Shown here: in pieces, positions 55,601 to 57,295 of the stretch
Position numbering within the stretch: position 1 is the stretch's first letter
How the letters are laid out: each line of letters opens with the position of its first letter
Assembly (NCBI GenBank): GCA_905221615.1
Contig: CAJNDT010004713.1
Location: 338,001-402,000, forward strand
Origin: Symbiodinium sp. CCMP2592
Taxonomy: Eukaryota > Sar > Dinophyceae > Suessiales > Symbiodiniaceae
DNA length: 64,000 nucleotides
Reading direction: 5' to 3'
Translations under genes and position numbers: made by a program
Notes under the pieces: model-generated
Database searches by the model: none
Told to the model about the DNA's origin: nothing
What the model saw: only the letters and a program-made list of their open reading frames with translations

Positions 55601-57295
55601 ATGCGTGGATCTAAAGCCCCGAAACTCGAAAATGCTAAGCCTTGTTTAGGGACTGAGAGCTCAACCTGAACAGCTCCCTTATTCGGGGTCATGTCGCGCA
55701 AACAGTTCAGAGCCAAAGGGGGCGAACTGTTACCGCACATCCCGAGGCTGAATGAAGGATTTTACATTAATGAGGGTTTGTCCTGTATAAGCGGTTTACG
55801 TTCACCGGCCTTCGCCAAGGCTGGCGTCCTTGACCAACGAGAGCTTTGCCGTGGCTCCGAGCACGGTGGCTTGCTTTCAGCTGGAGCTGAGGTTTTGGTC
55901 AAAGCATTGTCGGGGTTCCTAAACACCCCAACTAGGACCTAGAGTAGGCCCTTATTCTCTCTTTAAGGGTTCAGGGCTTTAAACCGAAAAGGGCACCCTT
56001 TTTATTCCTAGGTTACTCTTGGGTCTAGCCAAATTCCAACAACCTTAGACGGTAAACCTTGACCGAAAGGATTCGGAAAAGTGCTTTGCATCTCGATGGC
56101 TCAGAATCTTCCTCAAACACCTGCCCAGGCGCCCAAGGTGTAAAACTGACGAAGGAATACAGGTCGATAGTTAGCCTTTTCTGTGAACACTACAGGAGCA
56201 TGTAAGCTTCCCCTAAACCTTAAGGCCTCTGGTATGAATCACCCCTATGAGACCCTTCCACAACACATAAAGACAAGTCTTCGAAACCTGCTTCGTGCGG
56301 GCCGGGGCCGGGCCGGGTCACAGTGTGATCGAATGGTGTCTACCTGCAACAGAAAAGCCCTACCTTTGTAGGGTTGTTCATTATGGTTTCTATATACAGT
56401 TGCTCAAAACGGTAGGTCTTTTCGGCTACAGGTATACTTTAGACCGGTTTCACAGGGTCTGCACGGAGCTTATGGAAGGGCGCCGGTGGGGTGTAGTAAG
56501 ATTTGCCTCCGAGGAAGATTTTGCCGAAGCGCTTGGTGGCAGCACACCAGCTTCAGGTGGGGCCTAGAGAGGAACCTTTTTCTTAAACCGCTATAGGACT
56601 GGATGGAGCGCTGCTGGTGTGCAGATGCCTGCAATACCGTAGGGACCCTAAATTATGGAACGCATCGTTTATCCCCTAAGGTGTATGATGCAGGCTCTTG
56701 TCCATCAGCAACACATTTAGGGTTTTGAATTCGGTTCACTCTCGTTGAGAGAGAAAGCCCCTGAAGCATCAAGTGTTCAAAACTCTCGAAGTAAGGCCTC
56801 AAAGACTCTACTCAGAGATCCCTAGGCGCTTCACCCCAAGAGGACCTGTAAAGGAGGAGCCTATGCCCGCTGGAAGACGGATGTGTAAGTCTCCTAGAAT
56901 ATGGTTCAAGGTTAGACATGAAGATGTTTCTTGCTTGTTCGAGGCTGCATTCTACTACCAGGACAAGTCAAACGGCTTGAGGCTTAAGCCTAAACCCTAA
57001 ACCTTAAAACCTTGAGCTCCGAAGATGTCGCACTTTGCAGCTGTAAACCTCGATGCCAGAAAGCCAGAAGCCCTTCCCCCAGGCCTGACTTCAAGATGTG
57101 GGTTTCGAACAGAGCCGCAACCCCTCCCTTCGATTCCTGATTCCCTCCTTCCTCTTTGTCGGACCGGGAAGCGCTGCAGGCATCGTGTCCGTGAAGAAGA
57201 AAAGGCAAGCAGAGGAAGCTGCCAATGCTGGCGGGCGGAAGCCAGGCTCGGTTTTACCGGTAGCCTTTGAAGCTGATGGCCCACCGCAAGTTTAG
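4605..57295 (+). CDS. NAT10: RNA cytidine acetyltransferase (NAT10/Kre33 family), micro-exon gene
   Basis: The family makes N4-acetylcytidine in 18S rRNA and in tRNA-Ser/Leu, uses ATP and acetyl-CoA, and acts in the nucleolus during small-subunit maturation. About 41 exons listed below follow the family order: CLVVDDELN; Walker A GRGKSAALG split over two exons; YGYSNIFVT; Walker B LLVVDEAAAIP; ASTVNGYEG; IRYAPGDPVE; VNRDALFSYH; HYKNSPNDL; a GNAT core ARIVRIATHP with an acetyl-CoA loop QRKGYA; GEHSCILL; then the C-terminal RNA-binding part ending IVSVKKKR. Exons are 19-116 bases, introns about 0.2-3.6 kb. Donors are mostly GC, then GT and GA; acceptors are AG|G. Wherever both sides of a junction could be set, the phase fits, which argues for a working gene rather than a pseudogene. 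The N-terminal ~200 residues (TmcA N-terminal domain) and some internal stretches were not found. Boundaries are hand-set. Confidence 0.85.
4778..4936. mobile_element. Hairpin element family A, copy 1 (composite)
   Basis: Ends are CTTACCTTTGGTTAGTAGGG and its reverse complement. A third arm lies just outside at 4698-4716 and part of another at 4855, so copies are nested or duplicated. It carries two copies of the dispersed TTCCTTTAAAGGG motif. Confidence 0.8.
5635..5776. mobile_element. Hairpin element family H, copy 1 (diverged)
   Basis: Contains CTGTAGC...GGTTTCTATATATAG...GTAGGTCTTTTCG, as in the copies at 38.9 and 56.4 kb, but its left arm is degraded. Confidence 0.55.
5871..5955. repeat. 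Perfect inverted repeat (17-bp arms)
   Basis: CCAGAAAGTTGGAATAT at the left end is matched by its reverse complement at the right end. The loop contains GGGATCC as in other hairpin elements. Only copy seen. Confidence 0.85.
5978..6053. mobile_element. Half copy of hairpin family C
   Basis: Left arm CCAGAGACTCCAATACCCCC and TTAAGGAATATTCC are present. The right arm is missing and a family B element follows directly. Confidence 0.55.
6061..6148. mobile_element. Hairpin element family B, copy 1
   Basis: Arms are GAGTTTCCGATAATTTGGGG and TTTTCGGAAACTC. The interior has CCTACTAATTAGGGTAC, shared with other B copies. Confidence 0.75.
6176..6440 (+). repeat. ~62-bp tandem repeat containing TTTAGGG
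   Basis: CTTCCAAACAGAAGGG recurs at 6176, 6238, 6299 and 6361, and a diverged copy at 6422. Between them are TTTAGGGTTAAGGGG-type sequences. Confidence 0.85.
6647..6756. mobile_element. Hairpin element family C, copy 1
   Basis: Arms of about 40 bases: AGAGAACCCAATACCCCTTA, then ATTAAGGAATATACC, mirrored at the right end by GGTATATTCCTTAATT and GGGTATTGGGATCTCTGGG. Confidence 0.85.
7193..7262. mobile_element. Hairpin element family B, copy 2 (short)
   Basis: GGGTTTCCGAAAATAGGG is mirrored by CCCTAATTTTCGGAAGCCC. A lone right arm follows at 7333-7350. Confidence 0.7.
7508..7539 (+). CDS. NAT10: NAT10 exon: acidic DEDEEEGDSE linker
   Basis: Acceptor CGCAG|G and GC donor (GCCACC). It ends in phase 2 and the next exon supplies exactly one base. 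An acidic stretch before the ELxELK helix is known in some family members. Confidence 0.6.
8623..8732. mobile_element. Hairpin element family B, copy 3
   Basis: CATGTGGGGAGTTTCCGAAA at the left, TTTTCGGGAACTCCCATGTG at the right. The interior is CCTAAATAGTAGGATCCTTA. Confidence 0.85.
9208..9400. mobile_element. Hairpin element family C, copy 2, with candidate target-site duplication
   Basis: The element (9221-9387) has CTCTGAGATCC and AATACCCCTTAGTTAA at the left, and TTAATTAAGGGGTATTGGG with ATCTCTGAG at the right. A third arm lies in the middle (9297-9330). It is flanked by AGTCCCTTGAGTT (9208-9220) and AGTCCCTTGCGTT (9388-9400), 12 of 13 bases identical. Confidence 0.75.
9421..9469 (+). 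CDS. NAT10: NAT10 exon: TANEKELEELKAT
   Basis: Acceptor TGCAG|G, GC donor (GCCCCC). The first base completes AGG with the previous exon. Matches the family helix ExxELKxxL between the DDELN motif and the helicase domain. Confidence 0.8.
9938..10033. mobile_element. Hairpin element family G, copy 1
   Basis: GGGGCCTAACTAATTAC...CTATTTTGGGGGTTCC is mirrored by CCCCCAACCCCTATTCTAA and TTATTAAGGCCC. Confidence 0.8.
10371..10424 (+). CDS. NAT10: NAT10 exon: PLGPIVAASRTLDQ
   Basis: Acceptor TTAGAG|G, GT donor (GTGCGA). Matches family (P)VGxLVxxCKTLDQ with the same residue count from the previous exon. Confidence 0.85.
10672..10762. repeat. (AAT)n/(ATT)n simple repeat forming an inverted repeat
   Basis: AAT units run into ATT units and back to AAT units, so the segment can fold on itself. 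Confidence 0.85.
10795..10843. mobile_element. Half copy of hairpin family G
   Basis: Right half only: ACCCCAAACCCCAAC then TTAGTGAGGCCCCTATGG. Confidence 0.45.
11254..11309 (+). CDS. NAT10: NAT10 exon: AKAVMSFVDAISEKSLNR
   Basis: Acceptor TTCAG|G, GT donor (GTGCCT). Matches family AKAVLxFIxAISEKTLRS and joins residue-for-residue with the exons either side. Confidence 0.9.
11588..11620 (+). CDS. NAT10: NAT10 exon: MALTAARGRGK (first half of Walker A)
   Basis: Acceptor CCGAG|G, GC donor (GCACTT). 33 bases. The intron cuts the lysine codon of the nucleotide-binding GRGKS motif after AA; the next exon supplies the G. Confidence 0.9.
12358..12475 (-). repeat. Telomere-like CCCTAAA/CCCCTAAA array
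   Basis: About 16 units, ending 21 bases before the acceptor of the next exon. It may serve as the pyrimidine-rich tract. Confidence 0.9.
12497..12563 (+). CDS. NAT10: NAT10 exon: SAALGLAISAAVAYGYSNIF
   Basis: Acceptor CCGAG|G, GC donor (GCACCG). Near-identical to family SAALGL(A/S)IAGAVAFGYSNIFVT, the second half of Walker A plus the following strand. Flanked on both sides by telomere-like arrays in opposite orientation. Confidence 0.95.
12588..12665 (+). repeat. Telomere-like TTTAGGG array after a poly-G tract
   Basis: A run of 12 or more G (12575-12587) is followed by GGTTTAGGGTTTAGGG and variants, starting about 25 bases after the splice donor. Confidence 0.9.
12690..13175 (+). repeat. 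Decayed tandem copies of the exon end plus donor
   Basis: The segment CATCTTCGTGACGGCAC...AAGGG at 12549-12575 (exon end and start of the intron) recurs at 12693-12720, 12893-12921, 12969-13001, 13046-13078 and weakly at 13146-13170. Each copy is followed by G-rich DNA, and several are followed by TTCCTTTAAAGGGATCTATAGG. Confidence 0.8.
12735..12853. mobile_element. Hairpin element family F, copy 1
   Basis: CTAGGAATCCCAGTAGTACC is mirrored imperfectly by GGTTACTGGGTATCCTAG. It sits inside the array of exon-end copies. Confidence 0.6.
13588..13613 (-). repeat. Short CCCTAAA run
   Basis: Three perfect CCCTAAA units. Confidence 0.8.
14588..14740. mobile_element. Hairpin element family G, copy 2 (composite)
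   Basis: GGGGCCTTCATAATTACC...CTATTCTGGGG with a poly-G tract at the left; GCCCCCAAACCCCTAC and an extra half arm CAATTATTTAGGCC at the right. Confidence 0.6.
14770..14841 (+). CDS. NAT10: NAT10 exon: APSPENLSTVFEFILKGFD
   Basis: Acceptor CAGAG|G; the exon ends ATG AAG and the intron starts GAGACC (GA donor). Near-identical to family SPSPENLxTLFEFVxKGFDAL. Confidence 0.95.
14868..16035 (+). repeat. 49-bp minisatellite of TTTGGGATTTAGGG type
   Basis: GAGAGTTG recurs at exactly 49-base steps (15106, 15155, 15204, 15253) and the pattern fills about 1.17 kb, roughly 24 units. 49 is not a multiple of three, so each unit changes frame; the ORFs here repeat every three units and are artefacts. Wholly inside one NAT10 intron. 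Confidence 0.95.
16480..16530 (+). CDS. NAT10: NAT10 exon: EHQEYELVQAENPELNK
   Basis: Acceptor GCCAG|G, GC donor (GCCAGA). Matches family EHxDYExIQSxNPEFNKA. Confidence 0.9.
17043..17166. mobile_element. Hairpin element family C, copy 3 (diverged)
   Basis: GAGAGCCC...CCCTTAATCAAGAAATATGG at the left, TTCCTTAAGTAAGGGGTATT and GGGCTCTCTGGG at the right. It ends nine bases before the next NAT10 exon. Confidence 0.75.
17175..17201 (+). CDS. NAT10: NAT10 exon: ALVRVNIFK (27 bases)
   Basis: Acceptor CTTGAG|G, GA donor (GACGGA). Matches family AV(I/V)RVNVFR. Only nine codons. Confidence 0.85.
17202..18938. other. Intron
   Basis: Mostly unique-looking DNA with scattered short ORFs on both strands; no family hairpin or known coding motif recognised. 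Confidence 0.4.
18939..18995 (+). CDS. NAT10: NAT10 exon: DHRQTVQYISPSDWQHLAQ
   Basis: Acceptor CGCAG|G, GC donor (GCAGGA). Matches family EHRQT(I/V)QYIxPxDxxxL. Confidence 0.92.
19145..19268. mobile_element. Hairpin element family D, copy 1
   Basis: CCCAGGGGACTTAGTAAGTA and GGTTATAAGTAGGG at the left; CCCTACTTATAACC and TACTTACTAAGTCCCCC at the right; arms over 40 bases. Confidence 0.9.
20074..20111 (+). CDS. NAT10: NAT10 exon: AELLVVDEAAAIP (Walker B)
   Basis: Acceptor CAAAG|G, GC donor (GCGACC). Carries the DEAA ATPase motif. Ends in phase 2, completed by the next exon. Confidence 0.95.
20932..20998. repeat. TATAG-rich simple repeat
   Basis: Repeated ATAGTATAGTATAG units. Confidence 0.6.
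21084..21110 (+). CDS. NAT10: NAT10 exon: LPIVKKLLG (27 bases)
   Basis: Acceptor CCCAG|G, GT donor (GTCCCG). Matches family LPLVK(S/K)LLG after the Walker B motif. Confidence 0.9.
21759..21802 (+). CDS. NAT10: NAT10 exon: PYLVLLASTVNGYEG
   Basis: Acceptor CCCAG|G; the exon ends GAA G and the intron starts GAGCCA (GA donor). Matches family PYLVFxASTINGYEGTGRSLSLKL, which continues in the next exon. Confidence 0.95.
21853..21937. repeat. Perfect inverted repeat (16-bp arms)
   Basis: GGACAAAATCCTGCAT and its exact complement at 21922-21937. It lies about 50 bases after a splice donor. Single copy seen. Confidence 0.85.
22457..22497 (+). CDS. NAT10: NAT10 exon: TGRALSLKLIEDL
   Basis: Acceptor AGCAG|GC supplies two bases to complete a glycine codon. 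Matches family TGRSLSLKLI. The donor is uncertain. Confidence 0.92.
23973..24237 (+). pseudogene. Coding-like island with one in-frame stop
   Basis: GC-rich, reading RISKARVAAILEEGRQAQSG..., then a TGA near 24078, then LFAEDVRLVCGDRGDDPGHR... to a TAA at about 24237. Composition is like real dinoflagellate coding DNA and unlike the intron around it. Family not recognised. It may be a decayed gene or retro-element fragment in the NAT10 intron, or an unrelated exon. Confidence 0.3.
24571..24683. mobile_element. Hairpin element family B, copy 4
   Basis: CATATGAGAGTTTCCGAAAA at the left and GGGAAAATCCCATATG at the right. The interior CCTACTATTTAGGGTACC is shared with other B copies. Confidence 0.85.
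25747..25782 (+). CDS. NAT10: NAT10 exon: EPIRYAPGDPVE
   Basis: Acceptor GCAAG|G, GC donor (GCACCG). Near-identical to family ExIRYAPGDxVE. Confidence 0.95.
26730..26768 (+). CDS. NAT10: NAT10 exon: SWLGRLLCLDAAQ
   Basis: Acceptor GGCAG|T, GC donor (GCCCTC). Matches family KWLNxLLCLD directly after PGDPVE. A family C hairpin starts 14 bases past the exon end. Confidence 0.88.
26782..26892. mobile_element. Hairpin element family C, copy 4
   Basis: CCCAGAGAGCCCAAGGGGCC and TTAATTAAGGAATATGGC at the left; GCCATATTCCTTAATTAAGG, GGTATTGGG and CTCTCTGGG at the right. The longest and cleanest arms of the family. Confidence 0.9.
27724..27820. repeat. Perfect inverted repeat (20-bp arms)
   Basis: CTACTATTTGCTTAAGAACC is mirrored at 27801-27820. 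AT-rich loop. Single copy seen. Confidence 0.85.
28063..28157. mobile_element. Hairpin element family G, copy 3
   Basis: TGGCCTAAATAATCACC...GGGGGTTCC at the left and GATTGTTAAGGCCCC at the right. Confidence 0.65.
28515..28625. mobile_element. Hairpin element family C, diverged subfamily
   Basis: CACCCAGACCTTCCAGTACC at the left and GGATATTGGAAGGTCTGTG at the right, with the family's CCTTAAAT...ATTTAAGG inner palindrome. Confidence 0.7.
28905..28950 (+). CDS. NAT10: NAT10 exon: CSLFWVNRDALFSYH
   Basis: Acceptor CCCAG|G, GT donor (GTGCTG). Matches family CELYxVNRDTLFxYH. Confidence 0.92.
29205..29325 (-). repeat. Telomere-like CCCCTAAATCCTTAAA array
   Basis: Five or six units of about 22 bases built from CCCTAAA-like parts. 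Confidence 0.75.
29407..29609. mobile_element. Hairpin element family E, copy 1 (nested arm)
   Basis: CTTGGAGGTGAAGGGGTAGC at the left, CTACTTATAACTACCCATGA and ACCTCCAAG at the right, with a second left arm at 29500-29525. The inner part carries CCCTTTAAAGGGATCCCATA. Confidence 0.75.
30365..30413 (+). CDS. NAT10: NAT10 exon: EASEKFLFKMMSLFVS
   Basis: Acceptor GTCAG|G, GC donor (GCAGGC). Matches family KASExFLQxxMxLYVASHYKNSPND, which continues in the next exon. Confidence 0.9.
30462..30730 (+). repeat. Triplet-rich low-complexity segment (CAG/CAA/CGA)
   Basis: AGCAGCAGCAGCGG and a CAACAACAACAA run at 30566-30595, with related triplets to 30730. All frames give poly-Q/N/T/H or poly-L/V type ORFs. 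It lies between two NAT10 exons and is called intronic. Confidence 0.7.
30804..30878 (+). CDS. NAT10: NAT10 exon: HYKNSPNDLLLMADAPAHHL
   Basis: Acceptor CCGAG|GC, GA donor (GAGCTC). Near-identical to family SHYKNSPNDLQxLSDAPAHHLF. 75 bases, the longest internal exon found. Confidence 0.95.
31172..31189 (+). repeat. (CAC)n microsatellite
   Basis: Six CAC units. Confidence 0.9.
31834..31932. repeat. Inverted repeat with 14-bp arms
   Basis: AGGCTCCATGTACC is mirrored by GGGTACATGGAGCCT; the inner part is also palindromic (CCTTAAAG...CTTTAAGG). Single copy seen. Confidence 0.8.
31995..32022 (+). CDS. NAT10: NAT10 exon: ELPEVLVAIQ
   Basis: Acceptor CGCAG|AA completes a codon from the previous exon; GA donor (GATTCT). 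Matches family LPEVLxVIQVCLEG. Confidence 0.8.
32588..32660. mobile_element. Hairpin element family I, copy 1 (short)
   Basis: CTGGGTCCTAGTATAGG at the left; ATTCCTTACTAAGCACCAGA at the right. Confidence 0.5.
32749..32870. repeat. Inverted repeat with ~30-bp arms
   Basis: GGGGAAAAGGAGGGACCC...AAGGGGGACCCC at the left; GGGGTCCTTATTAAGGG and TCCCTCCTTTTCCTC at the right. Single copy seen. Confidence 0.8.
33026..33129. mobile_element. Hairpin element family E, copy 2
   Basis: GGTTCTGGGGTAGTTGTAAG at the left; GCTTAGAACTACCCATGAAC at the right. The CCCTGTAAAGGGATCTATAGG upstream resembles the interior of copy 1. Confidence 0.7.
33874..33968. mobile_element. Hairpin element family A, copy 2
   Basis: CTTACCTTTGGTTTGTAGGG at the left; CATTCTTCCATTCCCTAATA and ACCCAAGATAAG at the right. 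Confidence 0.85.
35621..35664 (+). CDS. NAT10: NAT10 exon: SLKRGLRPSGDLIP
   Basis: Acceptor GCCAG|G, GC donor (GCGTCT). Matches family SLxRGxxxSGDLIPW. Confidence 0.92.
35937..35968 (+). CDS. NAT10: NAT10 exon: WTLTQHFLHD
   Basis: Acceptor ACTGAG|G, GT donor (GTCCAT). Matches family W(T/)(V/L)SxQFQD; the first base completes the preceding proline codon. Confidence 0.85.
36455..36520 (+). CDS. NAT10: NAT10 exon: FGQLSGARIVRIATHPALQR
   Basis: Acceptor TACAG|GC, GC donor (GCCACC). Near-identical to family FxxLSGxRVVRIAVHPDYQ, the core strand of the GNAT acetyltransferase fold. Confidence 0.95.
36805..36836 (+). CDS. NAT10: NAT10 exon: YASEAVKQMI (acetyl-CoA loop)
   Basis: Acceptor TGCAG|GC, GT donor (GTCCTG). 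Joined to the previous exon it gives QRKGYA, fitting the GNAT Q/R-x-x-G-x-G/A pattern followed by a helix. Confidence 0.85.
38065..38172. mobile_element. Hairpin element family C, copy 5
   Basis: CCCGGAGAGCCCAATACCCC and TTAATTAAGCAATATAGC at the left; GCCATATTCCTTAATTAAGG and GGGCTCTCTGGG at the right. Confidence 0.9.
38556..38646. mobile_element. Hairpin element family G, copy 4
   Basis: GAGCCTCAATAATTACTAAT at the left; TTCTAATCAAGTTAATGAGG at the right. Confidence 0.65.
38884..38984. mobile_element. Hairpin element family H, copy 2
   Basis: TACCTGTAGCCGAAAAGACC is mirrored exactly by GGTCTTTTCGGCTACAGGTA; the arms extend to about 27 bases. Confidence 0.9.
39340..39375 (+). CDS. NAT10: NAT10 exon: ELAPREVPPLLE
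   Basis: Acceptor AGCAG|G, GC donor (GCGCCG). Matches family (T)PRxxLPPLLxxL. Confidence 0.75.
40050..40184. mobile_element. Hairpin element family D, copy 2
   Basis: CAGAGGCCCAGGGGACTGGG at the left; TACTAAGTCCCTGGGCCTCC at the right. It ends 52 bases before a NAT10 exon. Confidence 0.85.
40237..40289 (+). CDS. NAT10: NAT10 exon (likely): VPPPYDLDYARALL
   Basis: Acceptor ACGAG|G, GC donor (GCGTGA). It corresponds to the ERPxxLDYLGVSxGLTxxLL region before FWxRxGF. Identity is modest but both phases fit. Confidence 0.55.
41068..41103 (+). CDS. NAT10: NAT10 exon: FWRRSGFRPVYL
   Basis: Acceptor CCAAG|G, GC donor (GCGCCA). Near-identical to family FWKRxGFxPVYLRQT. Confidence 0.92.
41301..41388. 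mobile_element. Hairpin element family B, copy 5
   Basis: GGAGTTTCCGAAAATTAAGG at the left; CCCTATTTTCGGCAGCTCC at the right. Confidence 0.8.
42217..42248 (+). CDS. NAT10: NAT10 exon: EHSCILLRTM
   Basis: Acceptor GCCAG|GA, GC donor (GCTCCA). Near-identical to family (T)GEHSCIMLKTL, the last part of the GNAT domain. A tiny exon for RQTxNDLT just before it was not found. Confidence 0.9.
42770..43165 (+). repeat. AT-rich island of TGTTATAC-type units
   Basis: Dozens of TATGTTAT, TATATCAT and GTTATACTA units, T-rich on the + strand, ending about 10 bases before the next exon. Confidence 0.8.
43175..43230 (+). CDS. NAT10: NAT10 exon: VIDHFAADFRLRFLRLL
   Basis: Acceptor TTCAG|G, GT donor (GTGGCG). 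Matches family W(L)xxFxxDFRRRFLxLL at the start of the C-terminal RNA-binding part. Confidence 0.92.
43328..43458. mobile_element. Hairpin element family D, copy 3 (diverged)
   Basis: ACTTAGAGGCTCGGAGGATT and TAGTAAGTAG at the left; GGGCCTCTAAGT at the right. Confidence 0.75.
44145..44192 (+). CDS. NAT10: NAT10 exon: PFSKQPTRLALSVVD
   Basis: Acceptor TTCAG|G, GC donor (GCCGCC). Matches family F(S/R)xxxxxLALxIL in spacing with the previous exon. Confidence 0.88.
44225..45075 (-). repeat. AT-rich island of ACATAATATA-type units
   Basis: A/C-rich on the + strand (CATAGTA, CATAATATA, ATACAATAC), i.e. the complement of the units at 42.8-43.2 kb. Includes TATATA/TGTGTG tracts near 44390-44475. 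Confidence 0.75.
45540..45630. mobile_element. Hairpin element family A, copy 3
   Basis: CTTACCTTTGGTTAGTAGGG and AATGGAAGAATGG at the left; CCATGCCTTACTAACCCAAG at the right. Confidence 0.88.
45914..45941. repeat. Short perfect hairpin (12-bp stem, 4-base loop)
   Basis: GACATTTTTCAA, CAGC, TTGAAAAATGTC. Intronic; no T-run follows. Confidence 0.8.
46424..46530. mobile_element. Hairpin element family B, copy 6
   Basis: CATGGGAGTTTCCGAAAATG at the left; CCCTAATTTTCGGAAACTC at the right; interior AAATAGTAGGATCCTTATTA as in copy 3. Confidence 0.88.
46630..46741. mobile_element. Hairpin element family I, copy 2
   Basis: CCTGGTGCTTAGTAGGGAAT at the left; ATTCCCCACTAAGAACTATA and TCCAG at the right. 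It ends 29 bases before a NAT10 exon. Confidence 0.75.
46771..46830 (+). CDS. NAT10: NAT10 exon: PLTAASLLQFLSRDDIH
   Basis: Acceptor GAGAG|C, GC donor (GCCGAG). It corresponds to family LSxEELxxxLxPYDLKRLE; phases fit on both sides. Confidence 0.75.
47385..47438 (+). CDS. NAT10: NAT10 exon: LEQYGKNLVEYALVLDI
   Basis: Acceptor AGCAG|G, GC donor (GCCGCT). Near-identical to family RLExYxRN(L/M)VDYHLIxDxIP. Confidence 0.93.
47439..48706. other. Intron
   Basis: Short ORFs on the + strand, no recognisable motif and no family hairpin. Confidence 0.4.
48707..48749 (+). CDS. NAT10: NAT10 exon: PTLATLFLSRRMPE
   Basis: Acceptor GCCAG|G; likely GT donor (GTCCCC). Matches family (V/I)PxLARLFFxxxxP. Confidence 0.85.
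49675..49693 (+). CDS. NAT10: NAT10 exon (tentative): LALERN (19 bases)
   Basis: Acceptor GCCAG|G, GC donor (GCATGT). Could be the end of family LLLGLGLQHK. The QAA(I/L)L strand before it was not found. Confidence 0.35.
50378..50431 (+). CDS. NAT10: NAT10 exon: VAQDFNAPASQLLALFNK
   Basis: Acceptor GACAG|G, GC donor (GCGGGT). Matches family LEKELxLPSxQLxALFNK. Confidence 0.92.
51390..51437. mobile_element. Half copy of hairpin family I
   Basis: Right half only: CATAATCCGTTCCCCCATTC and CCTACTAAGAACCAGA. A lone family B arm lies at 51495-51515. Confidence 0.5.
51608..51640 (+). CDS. NAT10: NAT10 exon (tentative): VEEEGEAEGLP
   Basis: Acceptor TCGAG|G. The acidic helix could match family (E)VQExxIEEQM after the LFNK motif. 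Donor not resolved and phase unproven. Confidence 0.35.
51840..51934. mobile_element. Hairpin element family A, copy 4
   Basis: CTTACCTTTGGTTGGTAGGG at the left; CATTCTTCCATTCCCTACTA and ACCAAAGGTAAG at the right. Confidence 0.9.
52995..53080. mobile_element. Degenerate hairpin family G
   Basis: Right arm TTGATTGTTAAGGCCCC is clear; the left arm is poor. Confidence 0.4.
53383..53427 (+). CDS. NAT10: NAT10 exon (likely): VVAGGSFVKDSLKRG
   Basis: Acceptor CGAAG|G, GC donor (GCCCAG). It corresponds to the family stretch (T)LxxDLxEA before the last helix; phase agrees with the next exon. Confidence 0.55.
54009..54097. mobile_element. Hairpin element family G, copy 5
   Basis: AGGGGCTTAGAGAATTACC at the left; TCTAATCATTAAGGCTTCT at the right. 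Confidence 0.6.
54929..54966 (+). CDS. NAT10: NAT10 exon: VNKKLQEKRKDL
   Basis: Acceptor TTGAG|G, GC donor (GCGCCC). Ends CTG TC; joined to the next exon it gives KDLSFASEEDF, matching the family (L)DLSxYxxxxDDEEW region. Confidence 0.75.
55175..55235. repeat. TATATA/TGTATG simple repeat
   Basis: TGTATGTATATATATACATG, its near mirror, and TGTATGTATGTA units. Confidence 0.7.
55929..56030. mobile_element. Hairpin element family F, copy 2 (weak)
   Basis: ACTAGGACCTAGAGTAGGCC at the left; CCTAGGTTACTCTTGGG and TCTAGCC at the right. Resembles the 12.7-12.85 kb element. Confidence 0.45.
56339..56438. mobile_element. Hairpin element family H, copy 3
   Basis: TCTACCTGCAACAGAAAAGC at the left; GGTCTTTTCGGCTACAGGTA at the right; interior TATGGTTTCTATATACAG as in copy 1. 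Confidence 0.8.
56501..56538 (+). CDS. NAT10: NAT10 exon: FASEEDFAEALG
   Basis: Acceptor AGTAAG|A, GC donor (GCAGCA). Matches the family acidic segment before the lysine-rich tail. Confidence 0.75.
57180..57295 (+). CDS. NAT10: NAT10 last exon: IVSVKKKRQAEEAANAGGR...
   Basis: Acceptor TGCAG|GC completes a glycine codon. The segment equals the family tail (I)ISLKSxKKRK. It reads on to TAG 57293-57295; an earlier splice or stop cannot be excluded. Confidence 0.75.
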
